Positions 1 through 6,428 are shown, numbered from the stretch's first letter. The stretch is 8,471 nucleotides of DNA from Alphaproteobacteria bacterium (GCA_024408895.1 JAKSUO010000051.1:1-8471), one strand, 5' to 3'. Made by a program: numbers and translations. Notes: generated by a model from the letters alone, not told the origin.

Positions 1-253
1 GCAATCCCCCCGGAAAAGAATATCTGGAATATCCGTATGTATATTTCGTTACAAACAAATAATCCCCGACACGCAAAGTCGGATACATGGAATGTGATGG
101 AATTCGGAAAGGTTCCAGCAAAAAGCTGCGAATAATTAAGGCAATTAAAATTGCAAGAACCACCGTTTTGAGGTTTTCCACAAACGAGCTTTCCGTACTT
201 TGGTTGGCCTCATCACTGTTTTTCTTAAAAATATTATCTACCGTTTTGCGCAC
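1..253 (-). CDS. lepB: Signal peptidase I, N-terminal part (cut by window edge)
   Basis: Membrane-bound serine protease that removes signal peptides from exported proteins. The visible 84 codons, read on the minus strand, give a charged N-terminus (about residues 1-28), one hydrophobic membrane segment (about 29-46, NLKTVVLAILIALIIRSF) and then the catalytic box EPFRIPSHSMYPTL, with Ser55 as the expected nucleophile. RVGDYLFVTKYTYGYSRYSFP follows, typical of alphaproteobacterial LepB. The catalytic Lys and C-terminal boxes lie outside the window. The start is a GTG at 253-251, with an AGAGGA ribosome site 6 nt upstream (260-265); no ATG fits. It begins two bases after the hydrolase stop, so the two genes are probably cotranscribed and translationally coupled. 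One oddity is that the usual Ser-Gly-Ser-Met reads Ser-His-Ser-Met. The family call is confident; the start is likely but not proven. Confidence 0.9.
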   Translation of the reverse strand, partial: MRKTVDNIFKKNSDEANQSTESSFVENLKTVVLAILIALIIRSFLLEPFRIPSHSMYPTLRVGDYLFVTKYTYGYSRYSFPGGL

Positions 254-255
254 AA

Positions 256-1023
256 CTATTCCTCTTCTTCCGTCTCAAAATCATCTATATAATCTTCTTC
301 CGTGTCAGTTTCGTTTTCAAGCAACAACTCTTCCTCCAGTTCCGATTTTTTACGGCGACCGCGACGCTTTTTAATCGGCGCACGACGTTGCATGGCGCTG
401 ATTACATATTGTCCGGCAACCTTATATAAATCCTTAAGGTGATTATTATACATGTGGTCACCGTCTTCAATCATGGCGAAATCTATTTCCACATTGCGTT
501 GTTGATTTAAACGGCGAGCCATAACTTCCACCATTGCCGGTGTCACAATTTCATCTCGTCCACCCTGTACAATCAATCCGGATGTCGGGCATGGAGCCAA
601 AAATGAAAAATCTTTTTCATTTGCCGGCGGTGTTACCGCGATAAAGTTATTAATATCCGGGCGGCGCATCAATAATTGCAAACCTACCCACGCACCGAAT
701 GAATAGCCGGCAATCCAACATTGCTTGGCATCCGGATTCATATTTTGCAACCAATCCAAAGCAATTGTGGCATCAGACAATTCTCCGACCCCGTTTTCAA
801 ACTGTCCCTGAGACCGTCCGACACCTCGGAAATTAAAGCGCAAAACAGAAAATCCTAAATCCTTAAAACAACTGAACAGGCTGTACACAACCTTATTATT
901 CATCGTACCGCCGAACAATGGATCCGGATGCAAAATCAACGCAACCGGTGCATTTGGACGTTCGCTTTTATGATATCTTCCTTCAATTCGGCCGGCATGA
1001 CCGTTAAACAGTACCTCTACCAT
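256..1023 (-). CDS. Alpha/beta hydrolase (COG2945-like) with charged C-terminal tail
   Basis: Predicted cytoplasmic serine hydrolase of the alpha/beta fold; the substrate is unknown. Visible landmarks in order are the oxyanion-side motif HPDPLFGGTMNNKVV (32-46), LRFNFRGVGRSQG (61-73), the nucleophile elbow GYSFG with Ser108, the acid in GGRDE (Asp157) and the histidine in GDHMY (His190), so the full catalytic triad is present. The canonical domain ends near residue 213. It is followed by a basic patch (KKRRGRRKK, 218-226) and an acidic tail to residue 255 made largely of Glu and Asp. The tail is not part of the fold as I know it. The ATG start at 1023 has only a weak AGAG upstream. It heads a probable two-gene unit with lepB and is divergent from cysE, with 86 bp between. 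Family assignment is firm; the biochemical role is not known. Confidence 0.88.
   Translation of the reverse strand: MVEVLFNGHAGRIEGRYHKSERPNAPVALILHPDPLFGGTMNNKVVYSLFSCFKDLGFSVLRFNFRGVGRSQGQFENGVGELSDATIALDWLQNMNPDAKQCWIAGYSFGAWVGLQLLMRRPDINNFIAVTPPANEKDFSFLAPCPTSGLIVQGGRDEIVTPAMVEVMARRLNQQRNVEIDFAMIEDGDHMYNNHLKDLYKVAGQYVISAMQRRAPIKKRRGRRKKSELEEELLLENETDTEEDYIDDFETEEEE
260..265 (-). promoter_or_regulatory. Ribosome binding site deciding the lepB GTG start
   Basis: On the minus strand AGAGGA lies 6 nt before a GTG codon. The site is inside the last acidic codons of the upstream hydrolase gene. No ATG occurs in the lepB frame before the membrane segment, so this site fixes the start at 253. 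Confidence 0.6.
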
Positions 1024-1059
1024 TTTTTTCTCTTTATTATATTTATATTAACATATACG

Positions 1060-1072
1060 CTGTATTTTACAG
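1060..1072. promoter_or_regulatory. Short perfect inverted repeat in the divergent hydrolase/cysE spacer
   Basis: CTGTA-TTT-TACAG is a perfect palindrome with 5-bp arms and a 3-bp centre, in the 86-bp spacer between two divergent genes. Its position would suit an operator acting on either promoter. The arms are short and the spacer is AT-rich, so chance is a serious alternative. I could not place a convincing -35/-10 pair for cysE here. Confidence 0.2.
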
Positions 1073-1109
1073 GTATAAAAATTGTAAACTTTGCGGAGTA
1101 TAACACATA

Positions 1110-1724
1110 ATGATTTCAAAATACAAGACATTTTTGCAAGACCTCCAAGCAATTATTGACAGAGATCCGGCTACCCGTTCAAAAATAGAAGCAATTTTAT
1201 GTTCTTCCGGCCTGCACGCCATTTTATTCTATCGTCTAAACCATGTACTATGGAAGCATAAGTTTTGCTTAACGGCACGCATTTTATCACAAGTCGCGCG
1301 TTTTTTAACCGGCATTGAAATCCATCCCGGTGCGCAAATAGGTTCCGGTTTTATGATTGATCACGGCATGGGCGTTGTCATTGGAGAAACAACAATTATC
1401 GGAAACAACGTAACATTATATCATGATGTCACGCTCGGAGGCCGCAAACTATATGATAAAAACGGCAAGAAACTTATCAAACGTCACCCAACAATCGGCA
1501 ACAATGTGATTGTCGGTTCCGGCGCGCAAATTTTAGGCCCGATTAAACTCGGCAATGGTGTCAAAGTTGGTTCTAATGCTATTGTTATTACCGATATTCC
1601 GGACAACTGCACCGTAATCAATACGGCGGCTTACATCGTAAAACACAGCGAGCCGGAAAAGAACTTCTGTGCTTATGGAATTGAGCAAAGCGATACTCTC
1701 AAAAAAGCCGCAAAGAAAAAATAA
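1110..1724 (+). CDS. cysE: Serine O-acetyltransferase (short CysE/EpsC type)
   Basis: Transfers acetyl from acetyl-CoA to L-serine, making O-acetylserine for cysteine synthesis; cytoplasmic and normally oligomeric. The 204-residue protein has a short helical N-terminus (1-60, with DPATRSKIEAIL), then the left-handed beta-helix hexapeptide region (about 68-170). Key motifs are GIEIHPGAQIG (68-78), IDHGMGVVIGET (83-94) with His85 equivalent to the catalytic His158 of E. coli CysE, LYHDVTLGG (103-111) and KRHPTIGNNVIVGSGA (124-139). The position of E. coli Asp143 is Glu here, as in many short family members. Where relatives usually read VxGIPA near the end, this protein reads VINTAAYIVK (169-178), followed by a Lys-rich tail. 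The ATG start has GGAG 11 nt upstream (1095-1098). No cysK or other cysteine gene is adjacent in the window. Confidence 0.93.
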   Translation: MISKYKTFLQDLQAIIDRDPATRSKIEAILCSSGLHAILFYRLNHVLWKHKFCLTARILSQVARFLTGIEIHPGAQIGSGFMIDHGMGVVIGETTIIGNNVTLYHDVTLGGRKLYDKNGKKLIKRHPTIGNNVIVGSGAQILGPIKLGNGVKVGSNAIVITDIPDNCTVINTAAYIVKHSEPEKNFCAYGIEQSDTLKKAAKKK

Positions 1725-1744
1725 TAATTTTCATAATATTGTAA

Positions 1745-1773
1745 CTGACATTTTATTTTTTTTGTGTTATCCT
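1745..1773 (+). promoter_or_regulatory. Probable sigma-70 promoter for the exported-protein/uvrB unit
   Basis: CTGACA (1745-1750) and TATCCT (1768-1773) are separated by 17 bp, and TGT precedes the -10 box, giving an extended -10. It lies 27 bp upstream of the ATG at 1800. The -10 overlaps and lies downstream of an in-frame GTG at 1764, which argues against that GTG as the start. Confidence 0.5.
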
Positions 1774-1788
1774 CTTCATATAGCAGAT

Positions 1789-1794
1789 GGAGGA
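1789..1794 (+). promoter_or_regulatory. Strong ribosome binding site choosing the ATG at 1800
   Basis: GGAGGA ends 5 nt before the ATG at 1800, whose product begins with a textbook signal peptide. The longer reading from GTG 1764 would put this site inside the gene. Confidence 0.75.
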
Positions 1795-1799
1795 AGCAG

Positions 1800-2591
1800 A
1801 TGAAGTTGTGGCATATATTTTTATTTTTCGGCGCGGTTTTAATATCGTATTCAGCCCAAGCCGATGATTTATCGGCAAATCCTTGGCTTACAAAAAAAAC
1901 TATTGAAACAGCAAAGTCTCAAGTTGAGATACCGCCTTACGATAATGATTCTGCCGATGATTTATCGGCAAATCCTTGGCTTACAAAAAAAACTATTGAA
2001 ACAGCAAAGTCACAAATTGAGATACCGCCTTACGATAATGATTCTGCCGTTTTGGAAGATACACTTGTCAATCCGTGGCTGCAAAATAATAAAAAAAACT
2101 CGGTTGCTCTCACCCCAAACCAATTAAAACAAAAGCTGCAATCAGCCGCAAAAAATTCGCAAAAAACTTTACAACATTTCTCGGAACAAACACATCAATT
2201 GGCTACACTCTCGTCGGCAACTTCTCAAGACCAAGACAATGGTTTTATGCCTAATCTTATTGAGGAATTATCTGAGCTCACGCGTAATAAACAGCCGGTT
2301 CAACCAAACAACAATGCAAATCCATTTACTTTTAATTCATCCCCTGCTCTCCGTACGGAACACAGCCGGCAAAGTTTTCCTAGCCTCCAACAACAAACAG
2401 AATCTCTCAAGACGGAGGCTTCTCAAGCGTATCACCGCACAACCGATAAAATTAAACGTAATATAAAATCAAAATACAATGCCCTGCAAAAGCAAATTGA
2501 GCCTTACACAAACTCGGCACGCAATGCCATGCAATCTTTGGAAAAAGATAACGGCATAAGTATGAAACAATTTCAAAAAATTATTCATTAG
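1800..2591 (+). CDS. Exported protein of unknown function with NPWL repeats
   Basis: I do not recognise this 263-residue protein. It has a clear Sec signal peptide: Met-Lys, a hydrophobic core, and SAQA before Asp22, so it is likely periplasmic or secreted. Residues 22-52 and 53-83 are two nearly identical 31-residue units beginning DDLSANPWLTKK and ending YDNDSA, differing only by Val/Ile. A decayed third unit follows (EDTLVNPWLQNNKK, about 86-99). The rest is low-complexity, rich in Gln, Asn, Ser and Lys, and probably helical or disordered; about 205-263 looks helix-forming. No catalytic motif, cysteine pair or second membrane segment is visible. The start is fixed by GGAGGA just upstream. 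It is nearly contiguous with the next exported protein (9 bp), so the two are probably cotranscribed and may act together in the envelope; that is inference. Confidence 0.8.
   Translation: MKLWHIFLFFGAVLISYSAQADDLSANPWLTKKTIETAKSQVEIPPYDNDSADDLSANPWLTKKTIETAKSQIEIPPYDNDSAVLEDTLVNPWLQNNKKNSVALTPNQLKQKLQSAAKNSQKTLQHFSEQTHQLATLSSATSQDQDNGFMPNLIEELSELTRNKQPVQPNNNANPFTFNSSPALRTEHSRQSFPSLQQQTESLKTEASQAYHRTTDKIKRNIKSKYNALQKQIEPYTNSARNAMQSLEKDNGISMKQFQKIIH
1863..2048 (+). repeat. 93-bp tandem duplication, two copies, in frame
   Basis: Bases 1863-1955 and 1956-2048 are the same 93-bp unit with only two substitutions: TCT/TCA, silent serine, and GTT/ATT, Val to Ile. The period is exactly 31 codons, so the frame is kept. 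The near-identity indicates a recent duplication or gene conversion between copies. Confidence 0.97.
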
Positions 2592-2600
2592 GAGATAAAC

Positions 2601-2951
2601 ATGAAACAATTTCTTTTAGCTTCGGCACTCATACTCATCATCAGCCCTGCAATGTCAGAGGATTTCACTAAAAATCTAAAAACCGACATAACCAACGTTA
2701 ACGAGGCCAATGTCCCTTCGCCTAAAGATATTGCTAAAATACAGCTTGAATCAAACAAGCGCGTGGAATATATGGTAGAAAATTATACTCTGCCGGAATT
2801 GGCGCAGTATGCCATCCGTATGAACGAAGCGCAAAGAAATTCGGCTAAGCTAAACGGCACGCAAATTCCCCCGCGTTTAACAAGGGAAATTTTAGAAGAC
2901 CGTAACAAAATTGCCGATTATCTTCGTTCGCAATATAAATACACCTACTAA
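2601..2951 (+). CDS. Small exported protein of unknown function
   Basis: I do not recognise this 116-residue protein. It starts with MKQFLLASALILIISPAMS, a signal peptide likely cut before Glu20, which predicts a periplasmic product of about 97 residues. The mature part is charged and probably mostly helical (for example ELAQYAIRMNEAQRNSAKLNG, about residues 66-86), without cysteines. AGGAGA sits close before the ATG and overlaps the stop codon of the preceding exported-protein gene, so coupled translation is likely. It is followed by uvrB after 27 bp. No enzyme motif is visible. Confidence is high that the gene is real, and none is claimed for function. Confidence 0.8.
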   Translation: MKQFLLASALILIISPAMSEDFTKNLKTDITNVNEANVPSPKDIAKIQLESNKRVEYMVENYTLPELAQYAIRMNEAQRNSAKLNGTQIPPRLTREILEDRNKIADYLRSQYKYTY

Positions 2952-2978
2952 TCTGCCGAACTTATCATATATTAAAAA

Positions 2979-4967
2979 ATGAGCAAAAATAACGCATTCA
3001 AAATAGAAAGTCCGTTTGAGCCTTCCGGCGACCAACCCCAAGCAATCAAAGAATTATGCGAGGGTGTGGCACGCGGCGAACAAAATCAAGTATTACTCGG
3101 CGTTACCGGTTCGGGTAAAACATTTACCATGGCTAAAATCATTGAACAATGCCAACGCCCCGCCCTGATTATGGAACCGAATAAAATTCTGGCGGCGCAA
3201 CTTTATGCCGAAATGAAAGAATTTTTTCCGCACAACAACGTGGAATATTTTGTATCGTACTATGATTATTATCAACCGGAAGCCTACATACCGAAAACAG
3301 ATACATACATTGAAAAAGATTCTGCCATCAACGAACAAATTGACCGCATGCGTCACGGTGCTACCCGTAATGTTTTGGAGGAACGCGACGTAATTATCGT
3401 GGCATCTGTATCTTGTATTTACGGCTTAGGCAGTATGGAATCATACTCGTCAATGGTTTTTCAATTAAAAGTCGGTGATGTCGTTGATCTTCACGAAATC
3501 AATCGTCATCTTTCCGATTTATTGTACGAACGTTGCAGTGTAAATTTCGTGCGCTCAACTTTCCGCGTTAATGGCGATACGCTTGATATTTTCCCCGCGC
3601 ACTATGAGGATAGAGCGTGGCGTGTATCTCTTTTCGGTGATGAAATTGAAGAGATATATGAATTTGATGTATTAACCGGCAAAAAAACACGCCAGTTAGA
3701 AGCAATCACTGTTTATCCGGCCAATCACTACGTTACCCCACGACCGGCCTTATCGCAGGCAATGGACCATATCAGGCAGGATTTGGACATCCGCCTCAAA
3801 GAGTTTAATGCCGAAAATAAGCTGTTAGAAGCACAACGATTAGAACAACGCACACGTTTTGATTTGGAAATGATGGACACCACCGGTCATTGTAAGGGGA
3901 TTGAAAATTACTCACGCTATTTAACCGGACGCAATCCGGGAGAGCCTCCGCCAACGCTGTTTGAATATTTTCCGAAAAATGCCCTGCTTTTCATTGACGA
4001 AAGTCATATTGCCGTACCGCAAATCGGTGCAATGTATCGCGGTGATCGCAATCGCACAACCACATTGTCGGAATACGGTTTCCGCTTGCCGTCTTGTTTG
4101 GACAACCGGCCGTTAAAGTTTGAAGAATGGGACAAGATGCGTCCGCAAACAATTTTTGTATCGGCCACCCCCGGAGAATGGGAACTGGCGCAAAGCAAAG
4201 GTGTATTTTCGGAGCAAGTTATCCGTCCAACAGGTTTAACCGACCCTCTTTGTTTGGTCCGCCCGGTAGAAAATCAGATAGATGACTTAATGGAAGAATG
4301 TCGCAAAACTGCCGCTAAGGGTGAACGTGTTTTGGTTACCACCTTAACTAAGAAAATGGCGGAAGATTTAACCGATTATCTCAAAGATAACGGCATCAAG
4401 GTTCGTTATATGCACTCGGATATAGACACACTGGAACGCATAGAAATTATTCGTGATTTACGCTTGGGTAAATTTGACGTTTTGGTCGGTATCAACCTTT
4501 TGCGTGAGGGTTTAGACATTCCCGAATGTTCATTGGTGGCAATTTTAGATGCTGATAAAGAGGGATTTTTGCGTTCCACCCGCTCGCTGATACAAACAAT
4601 CGGCCGCGCGGCACGCAATGCGGAAGGACGTGTGATTCTCTACGCCGATAAAATCACGGATTCTATTAGGACTGCGCTTGATGAAACCAATCGTCGCCGC
4701 CAAAAACAAAGCGAATACAATATCAAAAACGGCATTACACCGCAAACCATTAAAAAAAGTATTTCTTCTACCTTAAAAGAAATGACGGAAACAGATTTTG
4801 TGAAGAGCGACACCGAAGATATAGATAAAATTAAAAACATTGACAAGAAAATTAAAGAATATACCAAGCTGATGCGTGAAGCCGCTCAAAATCTGGAGTT
4901 TGAGCAAGCAATGGTATATCGCGACAAGCTCAAAGAATTGGAAACATTGGCATTGAAAAATATGTAA
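2979..4967 (+). CDS. uvrB: UvrABC system protein B (excision repair helicase-like subunit)
   Basis: UvrB verifies DNA damage after UvrA loading and recruits UvrC for dual incision. The 662-residue length is close to E. coli UvrB (673). Visible in order: the Walker A motif GVTGSGKT (41-48); the damage-probing beta-hairpin region YYDYYQPEAYIPKTDTY (94-110) and EKDSAINEQIDRMRHGATR (112-130); VASVSCIYGLGS (141-152); helicase motif II as DESH (340-343); SATPGEWEL (395-403); motif VI QTIGRAARN (539-547); and a C-terminal UVR domain (about 622-657) for UvrC/UvrA contact. All core motifs look intact. The segment after the first sheet reads EPNKILAAQLY rather than the common APNKTLAAQLY. There is no recognisable Shine-Dalgarno site before the ATG, only an AT-rich leader. 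Uncertain points are whether it is cotranscribed with the two exported-protein genes and how it is translated. It ends 4 bp from convergent ybaK. Confidence 0.98.
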   Translation: MSKNNAFKIESPFEPSGDQPQAIKELCEGVARGEQNQVLLGVTGSGKTFTMAKIIEQCQRPALIMEPNKILAAQLYAEMKEFFPHNNVEYFVSYYDYYQPEAYIPKTDTYIEKDSAINEQIDRMRHGATRNVLEERDVIIVASVSCIYGLGSMESYSSMVFQLKVGDVVDLHEINRHLSDLLYERCSVNFVRSTFRVNGDTLDIFPAHYEDRAWRVSLFGDEIEEIYEFDVLTGKKTRQLEAITVYPANHYVTPRPALSQAMDHIRQDLDIRLKEFNAENKLLEAQRLEQRTRFDLEMMDTTGHCKGIENYSRYLTGRNPGEPPPTLFEYFPKNALLFIDESHIAVPQIGAMYRGDRNRTTTLSEYGFRLPSCLDNRPLKFEEWDKMRPQTIFVSATPGEWELAQSKGVFSEQVIRPTGLTDPLCLVRPVENQIDDLMEECRKTAAKGERVLVTTLTKKMAEDLTDYLKDNGIKVRYMHSDIDTLERIEIIRDLRLGKFDVLVGINLLREGLDIPECSLVAILDADKEGFLRSTRSLIQTIGRAARNAEGRVILYADKITDSIRTALDETNRRRQKQSEYNIKNGITPQTIKKSISSTLKEMTETDFVKSDTEDIDKIKNIDKKIKEYTKLMREAAQNLEFEQAMVYRDKLKELETLALKNM

Positions 4968-4971
4968 AAAT

Positions 4972-5454
4972 CTAATCCAGTGTTAAATCGGCGAATTTGG
5001 CACCAATTGCCTGAGCCAACTCTTCGGCATTCAATTCCAATGTCAATCCTATTTTACCGCCGCTGACACAGAATGTATCAAACAATATTGCCGTTTCATC
5101 AATATAAACCGGAAATTTTTTCTTCATTCCAACCGGAGAACAACCGCCGTGGACATATCCCGTCAGCGGCAAAAGTTTTTTCAACGGCAACATAGATAAA
5201 TCTTTTACCCCGGCGGCCTGTGCCGCTTTTTTCACACTCAATTCTTTGTTTGCAGGAATGACAAACACAAAATGATTAAACCCGTGCTGCATATCCGGTG
5301 CTTCGGTAACCAATGTTTTAAAAACCTGCGCCGGAGGTTTTTGCATATAGCCGGCTAATGTTACGGCATCTACCGCTTCCGTCAAATTAAATTCATAAGC
5401 CTTATATGCGACTTTTGCCGTTTCTATAATCCTTATGGCATTTGTTTTAATCAT
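4972..5454 (-). CDS. ybaK: Cys-tRNA(Pro)/Cys-tRNA(Cys) deacylase (YbaK/EbsC)
   Basis: Cytoplasmic trans-editing enzyme that hydrolyses cysteine mischarged onto tRNA(Pro) by prolyl-tRNA synthetase. The 160-residue protein matches the YbaK length and layout: PPAQVFKTLV (40-49) with the key Lys46, FVFVIPANKELSVKKAA (62-78), the loop GYVHGGCSPVGMKKKFPVYID (99-119), and the final VSGGKIGLTLELNAEEL (130-146). The ATG start at 5454 has AGGGA (5462-5466) 7 nt upstream and a near-consensus promoter just beyond, so it is probably transcribed alone with a short leader. It converges on uvrB with a 4-bp gap and no visible terminator between them, so the two transcripts may overlap. It is distinct from ProX/INS-like editing domains by the GGCSPVGMKK loop. 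Confidence 0.95.
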   Translation of the reverse strand: MIKTNAIRIIETAKVAYKAYEFNLTEAVDAVTLAGYMQKPPAQVFKTLVTEAPDMQHGFNHFVFVIPANKELSVKKAAQAAGVKDLSMLPLKKLLPLTGYVHGGCSPVGMKKKFPVYIDETAILFDTFCVSGGKIGLTLELNAEELAQAIGAKFADLTLD

Positions 5455-5481
5455 TATTTCATCCCTATAAATCCTGCAAGA

Positions 5482-5510
5482 GTTATACGCAAAATATTTG
5501 TCATTGTCAA
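5482..5510 (-). promoter_or_regulatory. Near-consensus sigma-70 promoter for ybaK
   Basis: On the minus strand TTGACA (5510-5505) is followed by exactly 17 bp and TATAAC (5487-5482), a perfect -35 and a 5/6 match at the -10. The expected transcript start is near 5475, giving a leader of about 20 nt. It is the strongest promoter in the window. Confidence 0.85.
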
Positions 5511-5561
5511 TTGCTCAAAAAAGTCTCGTTTTTTATAGACCGTCAGATATCAGAAACACAT

Positions 5562-5598
5562 AAAAAAAAGACCCTGCCGTTTTATGAGCAAAGTCTTT
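5562..5598 (-). terminator. Intrinsic terminator of the duplicated-domain lipoprotein gene
   Basis: Read on the minus strand, AAAGACTTTGCT pairs with GGCAGGGTCTTT (11-12 pairs, including G-T wobbles) around an 8-nt loop, and the stem runs into a T-tract (eight T, 5569-5562). It lies 8 bp after the lipoprotein stop. In the plus direction there is no comparable T-tract, so it acts one way. It separates the lipoprotein from the ybaK promoter. Confidence 0.85.
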
Positions 5599-5606
5599 CT
5601 TTAGAG

Positions 5607-6332
5607 CTATAATTTTTTTATAGCCAGAATTTCGTTGGGAAAAAGAGTATACACATTGTACACAATCCTATCCCCGGGCAGAAGTTCAACATTCAGTTTG
5701 CTGTTCTTAACAAACAACAGATTACCATCAGTCGTTTCAATGAATTTGGTTGAAATAGGCCAGAACGTAATGCTGTAACGAATCTTCATATCAAATGTTG
5801 ATTTGACCGTCTTTTCAATGGCATCGCTGGCCACTAAATATTCGCCGGCACCAGGATCCACATTTGGTACAGCTTCCGAACCGTCTCCCAAATCATATCC
5901 GTTTATCTGAGCTATTTCATTCGGACAAAACGAAAAGACTGAGAACTGAATATTATCACCGACCCTCAAGTCATGTCCATATCGGTAACGCATCATGTAG
6001 AAATATTCGCCGTTGCTAACCTGCAAAACGTATGCCTGAAACGGATAAGGCAGTTCCCGACGCATCACAACTGAATAGAGTTTTGTAATTTTTAAAGTAT
6101 GGACATCATTTTCCACCGAATTATCGGGTACTCCGTCCGGATTTGGATTATCCTGATCTGTATTTTCGCCCGGAGGCACGGAATCATTCCCATGCGTATT
6201 GTTATGAGACCGTTGCGAATAAGACGATTGATCACCTCTAAAATTACCAAACTCCCGTTCCCAAGGACTTTTTTCACACGACACGCACATTAAAAGGCAT
6301 GCCGAAAAGCAAAATAATAAAATTTTTTTCAT
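5607..6332 (-). CDS. Lipoprotein of unknown function with two tandem copies of a small domain
   Basis: I do not recognise a named family. Starting at the ATG at 6332, the product is 241 residues with a lipoprotein signal (MKKILLFCFSACLLMCVSC, lipidated at Cys19), so it is anchored in a membrane. A disordered linker rich in Asn, Asp, Pro, Gly and Ser follows (about 30-78). The remainder appears to be one beta-rich domain twice: NGEYFYMM...RVGDNIQFSVFSFCPNEIAQI (107-143) and DGNLLFVK...LPGDRIVYNVYTLFPNEILAI (202-238). They share GD-I---V---(F)-PNEI--I at the same spacing. A longer reading from 6374 is unlikely, because the predicted -10 box overlaps that ATG. No clear Shine-Dalgarno site is visible at 6332 or at the alternative ATG at 6338. 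It is transcribed alone and divergent from the DUF2130 gene. Confidence 0.8.
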   Translation of the reverse strand: MKKILLFCFSACLLMCVSCEKSPWEREFGNFRGDQSSYSQRSHNNTHGNDSVPPGENTDQDNPNPDGVPDNSVENDVHTLKITKLYSVVMRRELPYPFQAYVLQVSNGEYFYMMRYRYGHDLRVGDNIQFSVFSFCPNEIAQINGYDLGDGSEAVPNVDPGAGEYLVASDAIEKTVKSTFDMKIRYSITFWPISTKFIETTDGNLLFVKNSKLNVELLPGDRIVYNVYTLFPNEILAIKKL

Positions 6333-6364
6333 AAGCATATATTTATAATTTTTATTCAGAACGT

Positions 6365-6393
6365 AAGATAACATATTTATACAAAAAAGTAAA
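6365..6393 (-). promoter_or_regulatory. Probable promoter of the lipoprotein gene
   Basis: On the minus strand TTTACT (6393-6388), 17 bp, TATCTT (6370-6365), with TGT before the -10. The arrangement and the extended -10 resemble the promoter at 1745-1773. Transcription would start near 6358, after the ATG at 6374 and 20-26 nt before the ATGs at 6338 and 6332. Confidence 0.5.
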
Positions 6394-6428
6394 CAAAAAA
6401 ATCCATTGTTTGTAAACTCAAAACATTA

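Noticed and set aside
87..374. Plus-strand frame of 95 codons over lepB and the hydrolase
   Set aside because: The opposite strand encodes two recognisable conserved proteins here; the plus-strand product is a shadow with no domain or ribosome site.
1048..1079. cysE promoter from TTAACA (1048) and TATAAA (1074)
   Set aside because: The spacer would be 20 bp, too long for a confident call; no better pair was found in the AT-rich spacer.
928..1110. Plus-strand 60-codon frame ending at the cysE start
   Set aside because: It overlaps the N-terminus of the hydrolase on the opposite strand and the AT-rich spacer, with no ribosome site and a spurious hydrophobic end.
1764..1799. Longer start (GTG at 1764) for the NPWL-repeat protein
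   Set aside because: It would hide the signal peptide behind 12 extra residues, overlap the predicted -10 box, and place the strong GGAGGA site inside the gene.
1864..2127. Second frame of 87 codons with a repeated protein sequence
   Set aside because: Its repeat is just the 93-bp DNA duplication read in another frame; the exported protein frame has the ribosome site and signal peptide.
4950..4990. Bidirectional terminator between convergent uvrB and ybaK
   Set aside because: The gap is 4 bp and I see no stem-loop with T-tracts on either strand around it.
6333..6374. Longer start (ATG at 6374) for the duplicated-domain lipoprotein
   Set aside because: The predicted -10 box overlaps that codon, so the transcript would begin after it. 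The lipoprotein signal begins cleanly at 6332.
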